Shown piece by piece: positions 1 to 9,874 of a stretch of 37,848 bases of DNA (the stretch's first letter is position 1; every line of letters starts with the position of its first letter). The notes under the pieces were generated by a model. That model saw nothing but the letters and a program-made list of their open reading frames with translations. It made no database searches and was not told the DNA's origin. The stretch lies in contig JAJDTR010000047.1 in assembly GCA_022827055.1 (NCBI GenBank), forward strand, positions 1 to 37,848. Reading direction: 5' to 3'. The DNA comes from Candidatus Poribacteria bacterium. GTDB lineage: Bacteria; Poribacteria; WGA-4E; JAJDTR01. The translations under genes were made by a program, and so were the position numbers.

Positions 1-140
1 TTGACACTCAATATTTCAGTCCAATCCTGTTTTGAGATGGAGAAGTTTTTCTTAATCCAAAATTTTCCTGAACTCAACGCTGCAAACTCCCCGCCTTCGT
101 GTTCAAACACCTTGTAGGTACTTTTTTGGGGATTAAACAC

Positions 141-3100
141 CTATTTGAGTTTCATGAGTTTTATAAATTCGGTCAGGTCTTTCTCCCCAGCTTTCTCGAC
201 CCGAATCTTACAATAATAAACGCCGTTGGCGATTTCTTCGCCATTTTGGTCGCGTCCATCCCACGGAATCATCATGAATCCGGCAGTTGCTTCCTCTGTA
301 AACTCTTGCACTAGCCTCCCAGACAAGCTATAAATTTTGATGCTGAACTCATCCGCCGCCCCGGTAAGTTCACAAGTGATGGTTGTGTCATCGGTAAACG
401 GGTTGGGATAATTTGTGGCACCCAACAATTGTAGTAATTTGTGGACTCGAAATTCAATCTCCCGTTCCGATTCATTCCCCTCAAGATCACTCGCTGCAAG
501 TCGAATTTGATATGTGCCCGGATCCAGCCTAGGAGGTCGATAGTTTAGAACAACTTGGTTGGAACCCGGTTGATGGCTTAATCGATATTCGTTCGCAGGC
601 ACTTCGGAAGAATCCTGATTGTAAAGCATCTCCATGTGCATGGGGCGCGTGATGTAATCAATTCCGCTGTTATCTGTCAGGGTTGCTTGAATAAGGGGAT
701 TGGCAGAAACCGGGTCGCCATCCACAAAGTTTTGCTCGCCGATTGTCAGTTGAATGTCTGGAGGAATGACATCGTCGCTTCGCATCAATGTCAATGGACC
801 GAGTATTGGAACTTCAGCCCGTACTCGCCCGACCTCTCTCGTTTCAAACGTAAAGCTGTCGCCCGCCTCAAACATCCAGCGTCCTTGCGTAAGTTTGAGT
901 GTCAATCCAAACTCAGGATAACTAAATTCTTCCCCAACTATTCCTAGAATAGGGCTGCCATCTCGCGACAGGACTCCGGTTTCTTGCCCCTCTATCTGAA
1001 AGTGTTGTGAGTCAACGAACAAGATAGCCCATCGGTCTCGCGGCATGTTCGAGCCCGGTGCCAGACGCAAATATTGCAACACGCCTGTCCCTCTGTTTTC
1101 CTCAAGATAAGAAACAGCGTACAACGTGGAATCTCCGCCCGCGGTGTCTTGAATAACATCGAAAGTAAGCACGTCTCCAAATCGGAAATCCCTCTTGTCA
1201 TACTCAACGTCAATCGAAACGCCATCTCTGTAAACCGGCGGATCCTGGGGAAAACCCACGTATCGATCAGACGTAACCACCCTTAGGGGGAAATCGCCCT
1301 CTCCGACCAATAACCGGTATGTTGACGCGGATGTAAAGAACAGTACCCATCGACCAATCCTCGTTCCCGCTGGATCCAGTTGCACATTTAGGAGAGTACC
1401 GCCCCCGAAATTTGAAGAGGTTGCGCCTGCAATTGTCGGCTGCACGTCGATTGATCCGTTTGCAGTGGAAACCAACTCGGACGGCAAGCGCGTCCACTGC
1501 CCCAGTCTCTCAACCCACAAATACACCCCAATTTCTTTTGCTCGTTGTTCTGCGCCGGCATTGATTGCCGTCATCTGCTCGCGTGAAAATATATCTAAAT
1601 CAATTGCAATAATATCATCGCTTGTGTCCAATTTCCCAAATAACTCTTCGCTAATCTCCCATTTTAGTGCATCAAGATCAAATCGAAGTTCGGCAGTTAC
1701 GGGTTGGTTCAATTGGGCATCCGGTTCCGCGTCCGCAATCGTCACATTGTAGGCAATAGTCTGGCTCCCGTTTGGCAACGTTATTCGATTTGAGGAGTTC
1801 TGTTGGACGAGTTGAGTGTGCTCCTGCTCTGCCATCTCCTTAATCGTCAACACTGCGGGTCGGGATACAAGATTTTTTGGCATTCGAAAATCAATAACAC
1901 CGTCGTGGCTGAATATTCGTTTGGCGGTTTTTCCAATTAGAGTATCGCGAACCTGGACGTTCCGCTGCCCAACATTATCTTCATCGTCTCCCTCCTGCAC
2001 TTGCCCTCCCGGTGATGCGTCTTCATCAAACACCGGATCAATCCAGGCAAAAATTTTGTGGTCTCCGATTGGCAATTCATGTCTAAGAGTAGCCGTTACA
2101 AGCCAATTGGTATTAAGCGGATCTTCATGAAACGCGCGCGGTTCCACCAAATCTTGTCCTTGAAAGTTTGGAGTTTTGTGAATTTCGATCGGATCCCGCC
2201 TCTGCCATGCATCCGCTGGTATTGTGACCCGACCAAGCAGTTGGGCTTCAAAATCAACTACATTATCACTGTTCAGATCTGGGTTTCCATCGAAGAAAGC
2301 CACTCCCACCGCATCTTTCATCTCAACATCTTCAACTTGCTGGAGATCTGCGTTGAGGGTCCATGCATCAATATCGGGCGAGTAGTGATAATAGATAAGC
2401 GCCTCATTGGAGAACGCCCCGACGCCGACTAGCTCGAGATTTGGAAAAACCACAGGTCGATAACTCAGTAAGTCGGAGGTAATTACGTTGCCGTCAATGT
2501 CGGTGACCTGGATGTCATACCGAATTGCGGAACCGTTGGCAGCTAATAGTAACGGCGACGGTACCGTATACCAACCTCGACCGCGCGCTTGGTCCGGAAT
2601 CATGGTTACAGCTTCCCAATTACGAGTATCGGGATTTCTCCACGAGAGCGTAATCTCTTTGATGCCTTCGTCACTAAGTTCATCGGAAACTTGGGCGGAG
2701 ATTCGGAAGGAATCCTCATCTACCACCTCAGGTTGAATATCCAAAATCTTTGGCTCTAAAACGGTGAGGGAGGCACCGCCGACCGCGATATGGGAGGAAC
2801 TTTCGGCATAATATTCTACATGAGCTGCACCCGAATTGATGTTGTCCGGAACAGTGATATCAAGTGCCGGAAAACTTCCATTGGTGACCCGCGCTTCCTT
2901 CGTGACTATAACATCTCCAGTGTAGAATTCAACTGCTCCGTTTTCACCCTGACCGGTAGCATACTTGCCAGGAAAAATGGCTTTGACTTGCAGTCTTCCA
3001 TTGAAATCCGATGTCGGCTTAAACTGTTTGTGCTTGAGTCGAGGATCATAAACTACATCCAATATTTGACCACCGGCAATTTCGACCGTCCCACCGGGGA

Positions 3101-6100
3101 CAACAGTCTTGGACTGGACTCTCGGTTGCATTTCGTAATCGGCCATTGCCAACTTCATGGCAGGATCGCCGAAAAGGGTATACCCCATCATCACATCAAT
3201 ATTTCCGGCTACTCCCCTATTGATTAAAAGCTCAACTTTTGTGTCAAAGCTAAGCGCACCAAGTTGTCGTTCATTGCGCTTAAACAGATGATCGAAAATG
3301 ATCCGATTCAAGGCATCGTTGCCGCTGCCATAGGTCAAGCGCGTGGCACTGAGCATGCCGATGATGCCGCCATTCTCTTTGCGAAGCAGCTTTTCTGCCA
3401 TACTCGGTTCACCGGGTTGATCGAAATAACCGTTGTAGCAACTCAACACAAGCATAAATGGGATGTGCGGTGTCGGTTCGACAAGGTCGACGGAAACGTT
3501 GCCGAAGATGTTTTCATGCGCCCAGACAATTCTTCCCCCATGACCTGCATATTGAGCAAGCACGGCACCGTTGCTTAACGCTTGAATAATCCGTTCTTTT
3601 GCGACATGCTTCGGAAGCGTATCAGGGAAATCGTCGGGATTCGCTTCCACCAAATCAATGATATCCTCGAGAAAAATCTCAATTGTCTCATAACCCAGTA
3701 ACGTATGGCTCTGTGCAATCTCATTTAAGCTCTTCTTGAAGATGAAATCACCAGAATTATTCACTTCATCGTCTGCAACCGAGATGATTTGTCGTCGCCA
3801 ACTCCCATTAGGTCTGTTGCCTTCGTAATTGATAATTTTATCAACAATCTCGGCCGCCTCACCTACGGTTTCTACAGTCAAACGGCCGATATAAAAATCT
3901 GTGAGTTCATCCAGTCCACTTACGGTGGCGTACCAATGATCGGCGGACGTGCGTCCGAAGGAACTTGTCCAAATGTAATGAGGAGGGATATAACCAAGGT
4001 CTTCAGGGGGCTCCGGATAAAGTTCTTTGTCTACGCCTAGAAAATCGTATGTGCCATCCCCCATAATGACCACATGGGAGAGTGCAGGGGGTTCCCAGTT
4101 CTGATAAGCATATCTCAGAAAACGCTTGATAGCTTTTGGGTCTACCATGCCTTTTCCAAAGGCATCGTAAATCTCGGTGACATCGACCACTTTGGTCCGA
4201 TATCCGCCACCCTTCGGAGTGGAACGCCATTGCGCTAGTCGCTCTGACGAATCGCGAAACACGGGATGAGTGATGATGAGGTAATCTGCTTCATTGGAAG
4301 GCGAGAGTAGTTCACTTACCGGAACCTCTTCAACACGGACAGGTGCGCGAACGCCGGCAGACGAAACGGCAACATATCGCGCATCATGTGTGTCCGGCAC
4401 TTGAAAAGTTGCATCGTAGGCCACCCGAGGAACGTTGATGTGTCGATCATCAACATCCCTACCACCCTCTGCGGCGTTGGCGTGGAAGATTGCGCGAAGA
4501 CGGTCGCGCTCTGCCAAATCTAAATTAGTTTGCGCAACTCTTGGGTTCTTTAGTTTAGAAATAAGACCGGTGCCATCGTACTCAAACACTTCCACGTCGG
4601 GCGCAAGAAAGGTTCGGACGGTGTATTCCAAGTTTCGACGCTTACGAACGGCATAAGTCTCGTTGCTCGCGGGAGACGAAAACTCAAGATAGTCGTTGAC
4701 CGCCTTCAACAAGCGGGTGTATTCCACATCAAACGAGTTCACGTAAACATGGTAAGGATACCGCGTCGTATCATCTTCTACCGTGGTATCTACGCGGGTG
4801 AGGGTTAAGGTATTCCATTCGTCTTGAGTGATATCCTTCAGATTATCCCATACACGGAGCGTTTTCCCTACAGAGATTGTGTCTTGACGCTTCCATTTCG
4901 CGTTGTCGATTCGAACACCGTTAACGGATGTCAAGATTTCGTGCTGCATCGGCGTGCCGCCTTGGAGTAAAACCTGAATCTTCGGTTGGACAAAACTCCG
5001 AGCAAGGTCATATAGCGGGAAATCGAGATTCATCTCATTAAAATCGCCCGAATTCCTAATTCCGTCCCAATACCAAAAGTCTAGTGCATCAAACCAACCG
5101 TGTTTGTCTCCTTGCGAGACACTTTCCGGGAAACGATGTTCAAGGTTGCTCGTCAGCAAATCTTCTTCAAAGTGAATCCTTGATCGGAACACAGGAATAA
5201 CGGTTGCCGTGGGATCATCAGGAGTTGCGTCGATTTGCGACACGCGCATCCCCGGTTCGCGTTCCACATGCAGCCAATAAACATTCCAAAGCGTGTACCG
5301 ATTTTGAGCATCCAGACCGAGAAATTCAATGTAATCCCCGGAATCGAAGCTACCATCCTCCTCGCCATGAATATAGATGGGCACTTCCACCTCGCCGATT
5401 CTAAGATGGAGGTTCCGCACTGGTACTTGCCCCAAATCGATTCCCCATTTTTCAAAAAGATCGTCTTTTGTCAATCGGTATATGCCTGTTTCATCAACGA
5501 GAATCTTGTATTTGACCTCACCCGGAAGAGTCGCGGGAACCTGTTGCATGGCGGGGGCATTCAAGGTCTGTTCTCTAGGTACCCGCCACATTCTTGCCGC
5601 ATCATAGTTTGTCAGAAGGTTGCGGAACGTGCGCTCGAATTTCTCGGGCTCTTCAACAATTGATGAAAGAGACTTTCCGCTTTGAGAAAATGAACCTCCA
5701 AAGGTTGAAACAGAGTCCGGTGCTGCCGCGTGAAAATGCACGCGAACAACCATACGAGGATGGATTCGCAACAATCTTGATTTAGAGTTATATTGGACTG
5801 GATGCAGTGCGAGGCAGATTACGCGCTGGGATCGAATGTACCCCTCATAAACGATGTCTGCCAGATTGGAGGGAAATAGTGTCCCCGTCTTGTACGCAGC
5901 GCCATCTTCACGCCACTCCTCGATCGGAGCCTGAATCTGTTCGTCTCGCCAATCTCTTCCATTCCATGATGTGAGGGCTTCGTTCTCTCGTGAGAGTGTC
6001 CGATACGGAACAGGCGGCAGGCGATGGTTAATCCGCGTCTCATTTGCCGCATGCTGGACCTCAACAGAAAAACTTGTGACCGCAGGAACACCTAGTAGAA

Positions 6101-6419
6101 TTCGCGAGACTGGAATGTGAGGATTGCCCTCCTCGGAAGTAAAGCCGCATCCTTCGTACGACACAGACTGATACTTAACACCATTTCGTTCAGTCAATGC
6201 CACATTCAGATCGGGAAGATCAAACTCGACGGTAATACCATCAACATCCGACTTGGCAATGATGCCTGCATACGATGGTGCGCCAATTGAACCGAAGAAG
6301 ACAACACTAACCCAAAGAATGAAAGGGGCGACGCGTGTTGCATGAAGAGCGAATAATGTGGACCATCTGTGGGGTGTTTTATCGGAACATTGTGTCCGTG
6401 TATAATTGGGATATTTCAT
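141..6419 (-). CDS. Giant secreted gingipain-type (C25) cysteine peptidase
   Basis: This 2092-residue protein is a predicted exported protease. A hydrophobic stretch at about residues 30-50 ending in Ala-Gly looks like a signal peptide after an unusually long 30-residue N-terminus; no better start or clear Shine-Dalgarno was found. Residues ~55-250 resemble the C25 propeptide, with a GNPHIPV-type segment. The C25 catalytic domain spans about 730-1110. His960 in AGHGG and Cys994 in LSCYNG are spaced 34 apart, close to the His/Cys dyad of gingipain R. The long remainder (~1110-1990) looks like beta-sandwich modules. The last ~95 residues start with NYPNPF and end in a FlgD-Ig/T9SS type A-like domain (WDGRDQNGEEIANGVYY), the usual anchor or sorting tail of such proteins. 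It seems monocistronic. The family call is firm; substrate and secretion route are inferred. Confidence 0.9.
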   Translation of the reverse strand: MKYPNYTRTQCSDKTPHRWSTLFALHATRVAPFILWVSVVFFGSIGAPSYAGIIAKSDVDGITVEFDLPDLNVALTERNGVKYQSVSYEGCGFTSEEGNPHIPVSRILLGVPAVTSFSVEVQHAANETRINHRLPPVPYRTLSRENEALTSWNGRDWRDEQIQAPIEEWREDGAAYKTGTLFPSNLADIVYEGYIRSQRVICLALHPVQYNSKSRLLRIHPRMVVRVHFHAAAPDSVSTFGGSFSQSGKSLSSIVEEPEKFERTFRNLLTNYDAARMWRVPREQTLNAPAMQQVPATLPGEVKYKILVDETGIYRLTKDDLFEKWGIDLGQVPVRNLHLRIGEVEVPIYIHGEEDGSFDSGDYIEFLGLDAQNRYTLWNVYWLHVEREPGMRVSQIDATPDDPTATVIPVFRSRIHFEEDLLTSNLEHRFPESVSQGDKHGWFDALDFWYWDGIRNSGDFNEMNLDFPLYDLARSFVQPKIQVLLQGGTPMQHEILTSVNGVRIDNAKWKRQDTISVGKTLRVWDNLKDITQDEWNTLTLTRVDTTVEDDTTRYPYHVYVNSFDVEYTRLLKAVNDYLEFSSPASNETYAVRKRRNLEYTVRTFLAPDVEVFEYDGTGLISKLKNPRVAQTNLDLAERDRLRAIFHANAAEGGRDVDDRHINVPRVAYDATFQVPDTHDARYVAVSSAGVRAPVRVEEVPVSELLSPSNEADYLIITHPVFRDSSERLAQWRSTPKGGGYRTKVVDVTEIYDAFGKGMVDPKAIKRFLRYAYQNWEPPALSHVVIMGDGTYDFLGVDKELYPEPPEDLGYIPPHYIWTSSFGRTSADHWYATVSGLDELTDFYIGRLTVETVGEAAEIVDKIINYEGNRPNGSWRRQIISVADDEVNNSGDFIFKKSLNEIAQSHTLLGYETIEIFLEDIIDLVEANPDDFPDTLPKHVAKERIIQALSNGAVLAQYAGHGGRIVWAHENIFGNVSVDLVEPTPHIPFMLVLSCYNGYFDQPGEPSMAEKLLRKENGGIIGMLSATRLTYGSGNDALNRIIFDHLFKRNERQLGALSFDTKVELLINRGVAGNIDVMMGYTLFGDPAMKLAMADYEMQPRVQSKTVVPGGTVEIAGGQILDVVYDPRLKHKQFKPTSDFNGRLQVKAIFPGKYATGQGENGAVEFYTGDVIVTKEARVTNGSFPALDITVPDNINSGAAHVEYYAESSSHIAVGGASLTVLEPKILDIQPEVVDEDSFRISAQVSDELSDEGIKEITLSWRNPDTRNWEAVTMIPDQARGRGWYTVPSPLLLAANGSAIRYDIQVTDIDGNVITSDLLSYRPVVFPNLELVGVGAFSNEALIYYHYSPDIDAWTLNADLQQVEDVEMKDAVGVAFFDGNPDLNSDNVVDFEAQLLGRVTIPADAWQRRDPIEIHKTPNFQGQDLVEPRAFHEDPLNTNWLVTATLRHELPIGDHKIFAWIDPVFDEDASPGGQVQEGDDEDNVGQRNVQVRDTLIGKTAKRIFSHDGVIDFRMPKNLVSRPAVLTIKEMAEQEHTQLVQQNSSNRITLPNGSQTIAYNVTIADAEPDAQLNQPVTAELRFDLDALKWEISEELFGKLDTSDDIIAIDLDIFSREQMTAINAGAEQRAKEIGVYLWVERLGQWTRLPSELVSTANGSIDVQPTIAGATSSNFGGGTLLNVQLDPAGTRIGRWVLFFTSASTYRLLVGEGDFPLRVVTSDRYVGFPQDPPVYRDGVSIDVEYDKRDFRFGDVLTFDVIQDTAGGDSTLYAVSYLEENRGTGVLQYLRLAPGSNMPRDRWAILFVDSQHFQIEGQETGVLSRDGSPILGIVGEEFSYPEFGLTLKLTQGRWMFEAGDSFTFETREVGRVRAEVPILGPLTLMRSDDVIPPDIQLTIGEQNFVDGDPVSANPLIQATLTDNSGIDYITRPMHMEMLYNQDSSEVPANEYRLSHQPGSNQVVLNYRPPRLDPGTYQIRLAASDLEGNESEREIEFRVHKLLQLLGATNYPNPFTDDTTITCELTGAADEFSIKIYSLSGRLVQEFTEEATAGFMMIPWDGRDQNGEEIANGVYYCKIRVEKAGEKDLTEFIKLMKLK

Positions 6420-6731
6420 TAGGTGTTACACCAGTTCTGAAATAAAAAGGATTTCTGCACTTGGTTCACCGATCCGAATTCACGGCGATTCATGGAGTTG
6501 ATAATGAGCATTTAATACTGGTCATGACTTCCGAGCCACCTCTTTAGTGCATTGTCCGATTTGTCTTCTTCATCTCATATCAAGAATTTACAGCCTTTAC
6601 GTAATCCTCCGAATTTCAGATTGCGGTGGGCGCAGGTTTCACTGCTGTCGAGACGGCATATTTTGTGGCACACAGATGTGTCAATCGCGCCATTCGCTAG
6701 GCAATCTTCCTCAATCAAGTTGAGAACACAC
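6420..6731. other. Intergenic gap, no gene seen
   Basis: These 312 bases lie upstream of the C25 peptidase gene and downstream of the zinc nuclease/phospholipase gene. They should carry the peptidase promoter, but no convincing -35/-10 pair, hairpin or coding frame was recognised. Confidence 0.5.
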
Positions 6732-7622
6732 TTACTTGTCAGATACAGATCGATCTAACCAACTTGGCAACTCAACGGTTTTTGAAATCCTCCACGCAGT
6801 GAGATAGAGACTAGCCGTGAACCGCACGGATTCGCGAGCACGTTCACGCGCAAACTCGATAACCTCCGGCACGGCGGTCCACTCCTTATTTCGAGGACTG
6901 GGCAGGCTGTCTGCAAGATTATACACCTTATCGACTAGACTGTGCCCGTTTTCAACCAATTTCGAAATGTCTGTCATGAGATTGTCAAGAGCGGCTATTT
7001 CTTGCGCCTCTGCCAAATCGGCAGACTCCATGTCAAGAAACTCAACAAGGGCGTCTACTTTTTCATGGATCCCCTTATGCAAAATAGTTCCGTCTGGCTG
7101 ACGCCGACCGTTGTAATCCACTGTCAGATGCAAAGGCTGGCACATGTCCTGCGCATAGTGAGCCAGAAACCCTGCGTAAACTAAACATTTATTTTGGATG
7201 AACACGTTATCGGGCCACTTGCGGTGTTCGGTGAAAGCAATGGCTAAGCGCTCCGTCCATTCTATTACGGCATAAGGAACAAGCCCGACCTTCTCCGGTC
7301 GGATGCCGATTTCGGTGCATAGTTGTATATATTCGTACCGATTCTTCGGCAAGGAACGTCCCTGCAACAGTTCAAGATCAATATAGTGCTCAGAGTGTTC
7401 ACTGCTTCTTACGGTGGGAGTTCCCTGATTTTTTGAAACATCAGGATCAAATGCGCAATGGGCAATCATCCCGCCGCCTGTCCGGAAAAACTCCGGTATC
7501 TCGTCAGGTGCCGCCTCCACAGCCGCGCGAGTGAGAATACCGTGACCGCCAGACCACCAAGCCCTGCTAGTGTTTCCAACCAGCAGCAACGTCATGCCCA
7601 GAACCAACATGACCTTCTTCAT
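6732..7622 (-). CDS. Secreted S1/P1-nuclease / phospholipase C-fold zinc enzyme
   Basis: The 296-residue protein starts with a signal peptide (residues 1-21, cleavage after SRA). This leaves Trp22 as the mature N-terminus, as in P1 nuclease and Bacillus phospholipase C, where the terminal Trp itself binds zinc. The other zinc ligands follow the family order and spacing: His27 (mature 6), Asp59 or Asp61, His79 in HYID, His155/Asp159/His165 in AHYAQDMCQPLH, and His186/Asp190 in GIHEKVD. A full trinuclear zinc site is therefore likely. It would hydrolyse phosphodiesters, either single-stranded nucleic acid or phospholipid head groups; the sequence alone does not decide which. The start has a GGAG-type ribosome site about 8 bases upstream. 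It stands alone between two long gaps. Confidence 0.85.
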   Translation of the reverse strand: MKKVMLVLGMTLLLVGNTSRAWWSGGHGILTRAAVEAAPDEIPEFFRTGGGMIAHCAFDPDVSKNQGTPTVRSSEHSEHYIDLELLQGRSLPKNRYEYIQLCTEIGIRPEKVGLVPYAVIEWTERLAIAFTEHRKWPDNVFIQNKCLVYAGFLAHYAQDMCQPLHLTVDYNGRRQPDGTILHKGIHEKVDALVEFLDMESADLAEAQEIAALDNLMTDISKLVENGHSLVDKVYNLADSLPSPRNKEWTAVPEVIEFARERARESVRFTASLYLTAWRISKTVELPSWLDRSVSDK

Positions 7623-8364
7623 TCTTCTCTCTCCGTTTAGATTGATGTAGAAAACTTCTTAAATCTCATAATAGACGGGGCGAAATGCTCTGCTAAGCAT
7701 AGTCCCCATCATCTGAATTGCTATGATTGCTACCAAGTCCGTGGAAGCTAAGACATTTTGCCTTAGAATTACACGCAAACACACCCATTCAAAATTGAAA
7801 TGGGCATTGATTCAAGAAACGAACGTGCTTTGTTCTAGATTACCTTGCCACCAATTAATTGACGAGATGAGTTTCGCCGAGTTTAACACGACATCTGATA
7901 TTCGCACGGTGGATATTATAACGACTGCACTCTTTACTATTCGAAGCGTGCCGTTTTTCTTAAGTTTGACTGAATCCATGGGCGCGCACTAATCCACTGG
8001 AGGGACTTAGATGATGTAAAACGAATGACGGATGATGGCGAGAATTTGCTGCTTTCAGGTGGGAAAACTGGTGGGCCGGTACGTGCTGGTTTTCCAAACT
8101 CAAGAGCTGATTAATCTACGGAGTGAGTGTTAAATCGTGACACCGAACCTAGGTCGGACGTGAATCATCCACCGTCATTGTGCTTAAAACATAATGCAGC
8201 AACGGGCTATTTTGAGTACCTTTGGAAGGCTCGCTATCGACCAAGGTATTTTGAGCCATGCGATGATGCGCACGACGTACACATTGACGTGTGCGTCGTG
8301 CCCTACCGCATTACGTATACCCCTTTACTCGTCAGCAAACCTTCCGAAGGGTCGGTACAAACAA
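7623..8364. other. 742-bp gene-poor gap
   Basis: Small open frames on the plus strand (for example 7723-7992 and 8127-8399) have no recognisable domain, no ribosome site and no similarity to known proteins that I can name, so they are not called. The gap should hold the promoter of the zinc enzyme gene and the 3' end of the LamG transcript. A strong hairpin lies at 8270-8301. Confidence 0.5.
8270..8301. repeat. Long hairpin downstream of the LamG gene
   Basis: Perfect 8-base arms GCACGACG (8270-8277) and CGTCGTGC (8294-8301) continue, after one mismatch, into ACAC/GTGT around a 6-base loop. It lies 64 bases past the LamG stop. There is no T-tract on either strand, so it may be a mRNA 3'-end stabiliser or REP-like element rather than a classical terminator. 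Confidence 0.45.
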
Positions 8365-9243
8365 TTATTGGGTCTTCAGATTTCCCCAAGTTGTCGTAAC
8401 TTTGTCACCAGGCTCGACCGAGGTACCGCCGCCGCCAGCAGCCATGTCAGCGTTAATTTGATCTTCGGTCAAGTATTCGTCCCACACCTTGTAATAGGCT
8501 ATGGAGCCGTTAAAGGTCCGGTGCTGTTCGCGGAAACTATGGCAGAACAGTGCGTGGATGTTCATCGGACGTTCGGGGTCCCATGTTACGCCGGAGGGAA
8601 GCGATCCCGTGAGTTCGCCATCAACGTAGAAATCTATGGCAATCCCGCTCTCAAAGGCGATATGAACAAAACGCCATGTACCAACGCCTAGGCTCAGACC
8701 ATGGTCTTCAAGTCTATAGTCTTCACGGAGACCGATGGCGGGCTGCATTACGTTGACCGTGGTGATGTTCCCTGCCGGGTTGTCGGCATCGCCGTTGCTA
8801 ACCCAGATACGCGAAGTTTGGTTTGCCTCGGGAGCATCGGATTGAATACCCAACATCTGATGTTCCTCTTCCAAGAGGCCGCCATTGATTCTCACCAAGA
8901 TACCCATTGTGTAGTTTTCAAGAAAAACTGTCGGGATATCGTCGGCGGGCTCGCTGTTCGGATTAACGAACGATTGGCGCGGTGCCGTGGCAGTGTAGTA
9001 TTTGCTGTTGAATGACATTCCAGCGACATCAATCATGCCCTCCTCAAGACCGGGCTTGTCATCGGCGTGAGGTACTGCGCCACCAACTGCAGAGCTGTTT
9101 GCCCATGCATCATCGCCTTTTTCCTGCGTGTTAGCGTCAAAGTGGAGCACCAACTCGGCAACGGCAACCGGGGCTGCCAATGCGAGAATAAGAAACGCGC
9201 TCAGAACCACCCTGGCGCTTGTTTGTGTCATTATATGAGTCAT
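8365..9243 (-). CDS. Secreted LamG / concanavalin-like domain protein
   Basis: The 292-residue product has an N-terminal signal peptide (about residues 1-29, ending APVAVAE). It is followed by a single LamG/concanavalin A-like beta-sandwich, shown by the start LVLHFDA, the alternating strands, WRFVHIAFESG and the late YYKVWDEYLTEDQI, typical of LamG 'laminin_G_3' modules. A GGGG linker leads to a short basic tail, KVTTTWGNLKTQ. Such proteins bind carbohydrates or are surface adhesins; no catalytic domain is attached. A second ATG four codons in is also possible, and a purine-rich GAAAGGAAAA stretch precedes the chosen start. It appears to be monocistronic. Confidence 0.75.
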   Translation of the reverse strand: MTHIMTQTSARVVLSAFLILALAAPVAVAELVLHFDANTQEKGDDAWANSSAVGGAVPHADDKPGLEEGMIDVAGMSFNSKYYTATAPRQSFVNPNSEPADDIPTVFLENYTMGILVRINGGLLEEEHQMLGIQSDAPEANQTSRIWVSNGDADNPAGNITTVNVMQPAIGLREDYRLEDHGLSLGVGTWRFVHIAFESGIAIDFYVDGELTGSLPSGVTWDPERPMNIHALFCHSFREQHRTFNGSIAYYKVWDEYLTEDQINADMAAGGGGTSVEPGDKVTTTWGNLKTQ

Positions 9244-9539
9244 GACTCATTTTTCCTTTCATTACTTTATTTGGTCTATCAGTAACCATTTAGCTGATAG
9301 TAGCTCATTAATCTATCCACGGAATCATCTCCTCTATATAGCTGCGATGGCTTGTGATTCCGTGATTCAAAATTCAACCGAAGGGTTGATTCTCCTTCAG
9401 ATACGAATCTAGTTTAACAAAGGTTTCGGACGTTTGTCAACAAAAATTTTAGTTTTTAAGTCCTTTCGAATTGATTTGAACTCAATCTACGCCAAAGAAT
9501 CGATGAAATCGGCGCGGGGTAGAATTTAGTGCTTCCGAT

Positions 9540-9872
9540 CTACGATTTTAGAACGAGGTGAACAATCACCTTCAAATGCGCCCCGTTGGGAAGCTCTCCT
9601 ACCAGACGCAACCAGCCGCCAAAGTGAGTAATACGAGCATAGGTGATGCCTGGAGCCGCTGGCAGCGGAACATGCGTACCTTCATCGCACCAGTGTGTGC
9701 CGTCCGGCGAAATTTGGACGCGCGCATTAACTCCTCCAGGAACTCCCTCCGATTCAAGAGCACGAATGAAATAGATTGCTTCAGACGCCCAAGCAACTTC
9801 AAACGGTTCGGCGGTGAATTTACCACGCCATTCCGTATTCAATTCCACCGTAGCGGTAGCGCTTTGCCGCAT
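9540..9872 (-). CDS. Small beta-rich protein, unknown function
   Basis: The 110-residue product is not recognised. It is rich in beta-strand patterns and contains ARVQISPDGTHW, which recalls a jelly-roll or F5/8-like add-on module. The frame can be opened further upstream, but GGAGG at 9880-9884 lies 7 bases from the ATG at 9872 and only 1 base from the ATG at 9878, so 9872 is preferred. It begins at the end of the upstream gene (stop 9875-9877), suggesting translational coupling and a joint role. It has no signal peptide from the chosen start. Confidence 0.65.
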   Translation of the reverse strand: MRQSATATVELNTEWRGKFTAEPFEVAWASEAIYFIRALESEGVPGGVNARVQISPDGTHWCDEGTHVPLPAAPGITYARITHFGGWLRLVGELPNGAHLKVIVHLVLKS

Positions 9873-9874
9873 AG

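Noticed and set aside
7723..8399. Open frames of 89-90 codons on the plus strand in the 742-base gap
   Set aside because: No recognisable domain, start signal or biased codon use; treated as chance frames.
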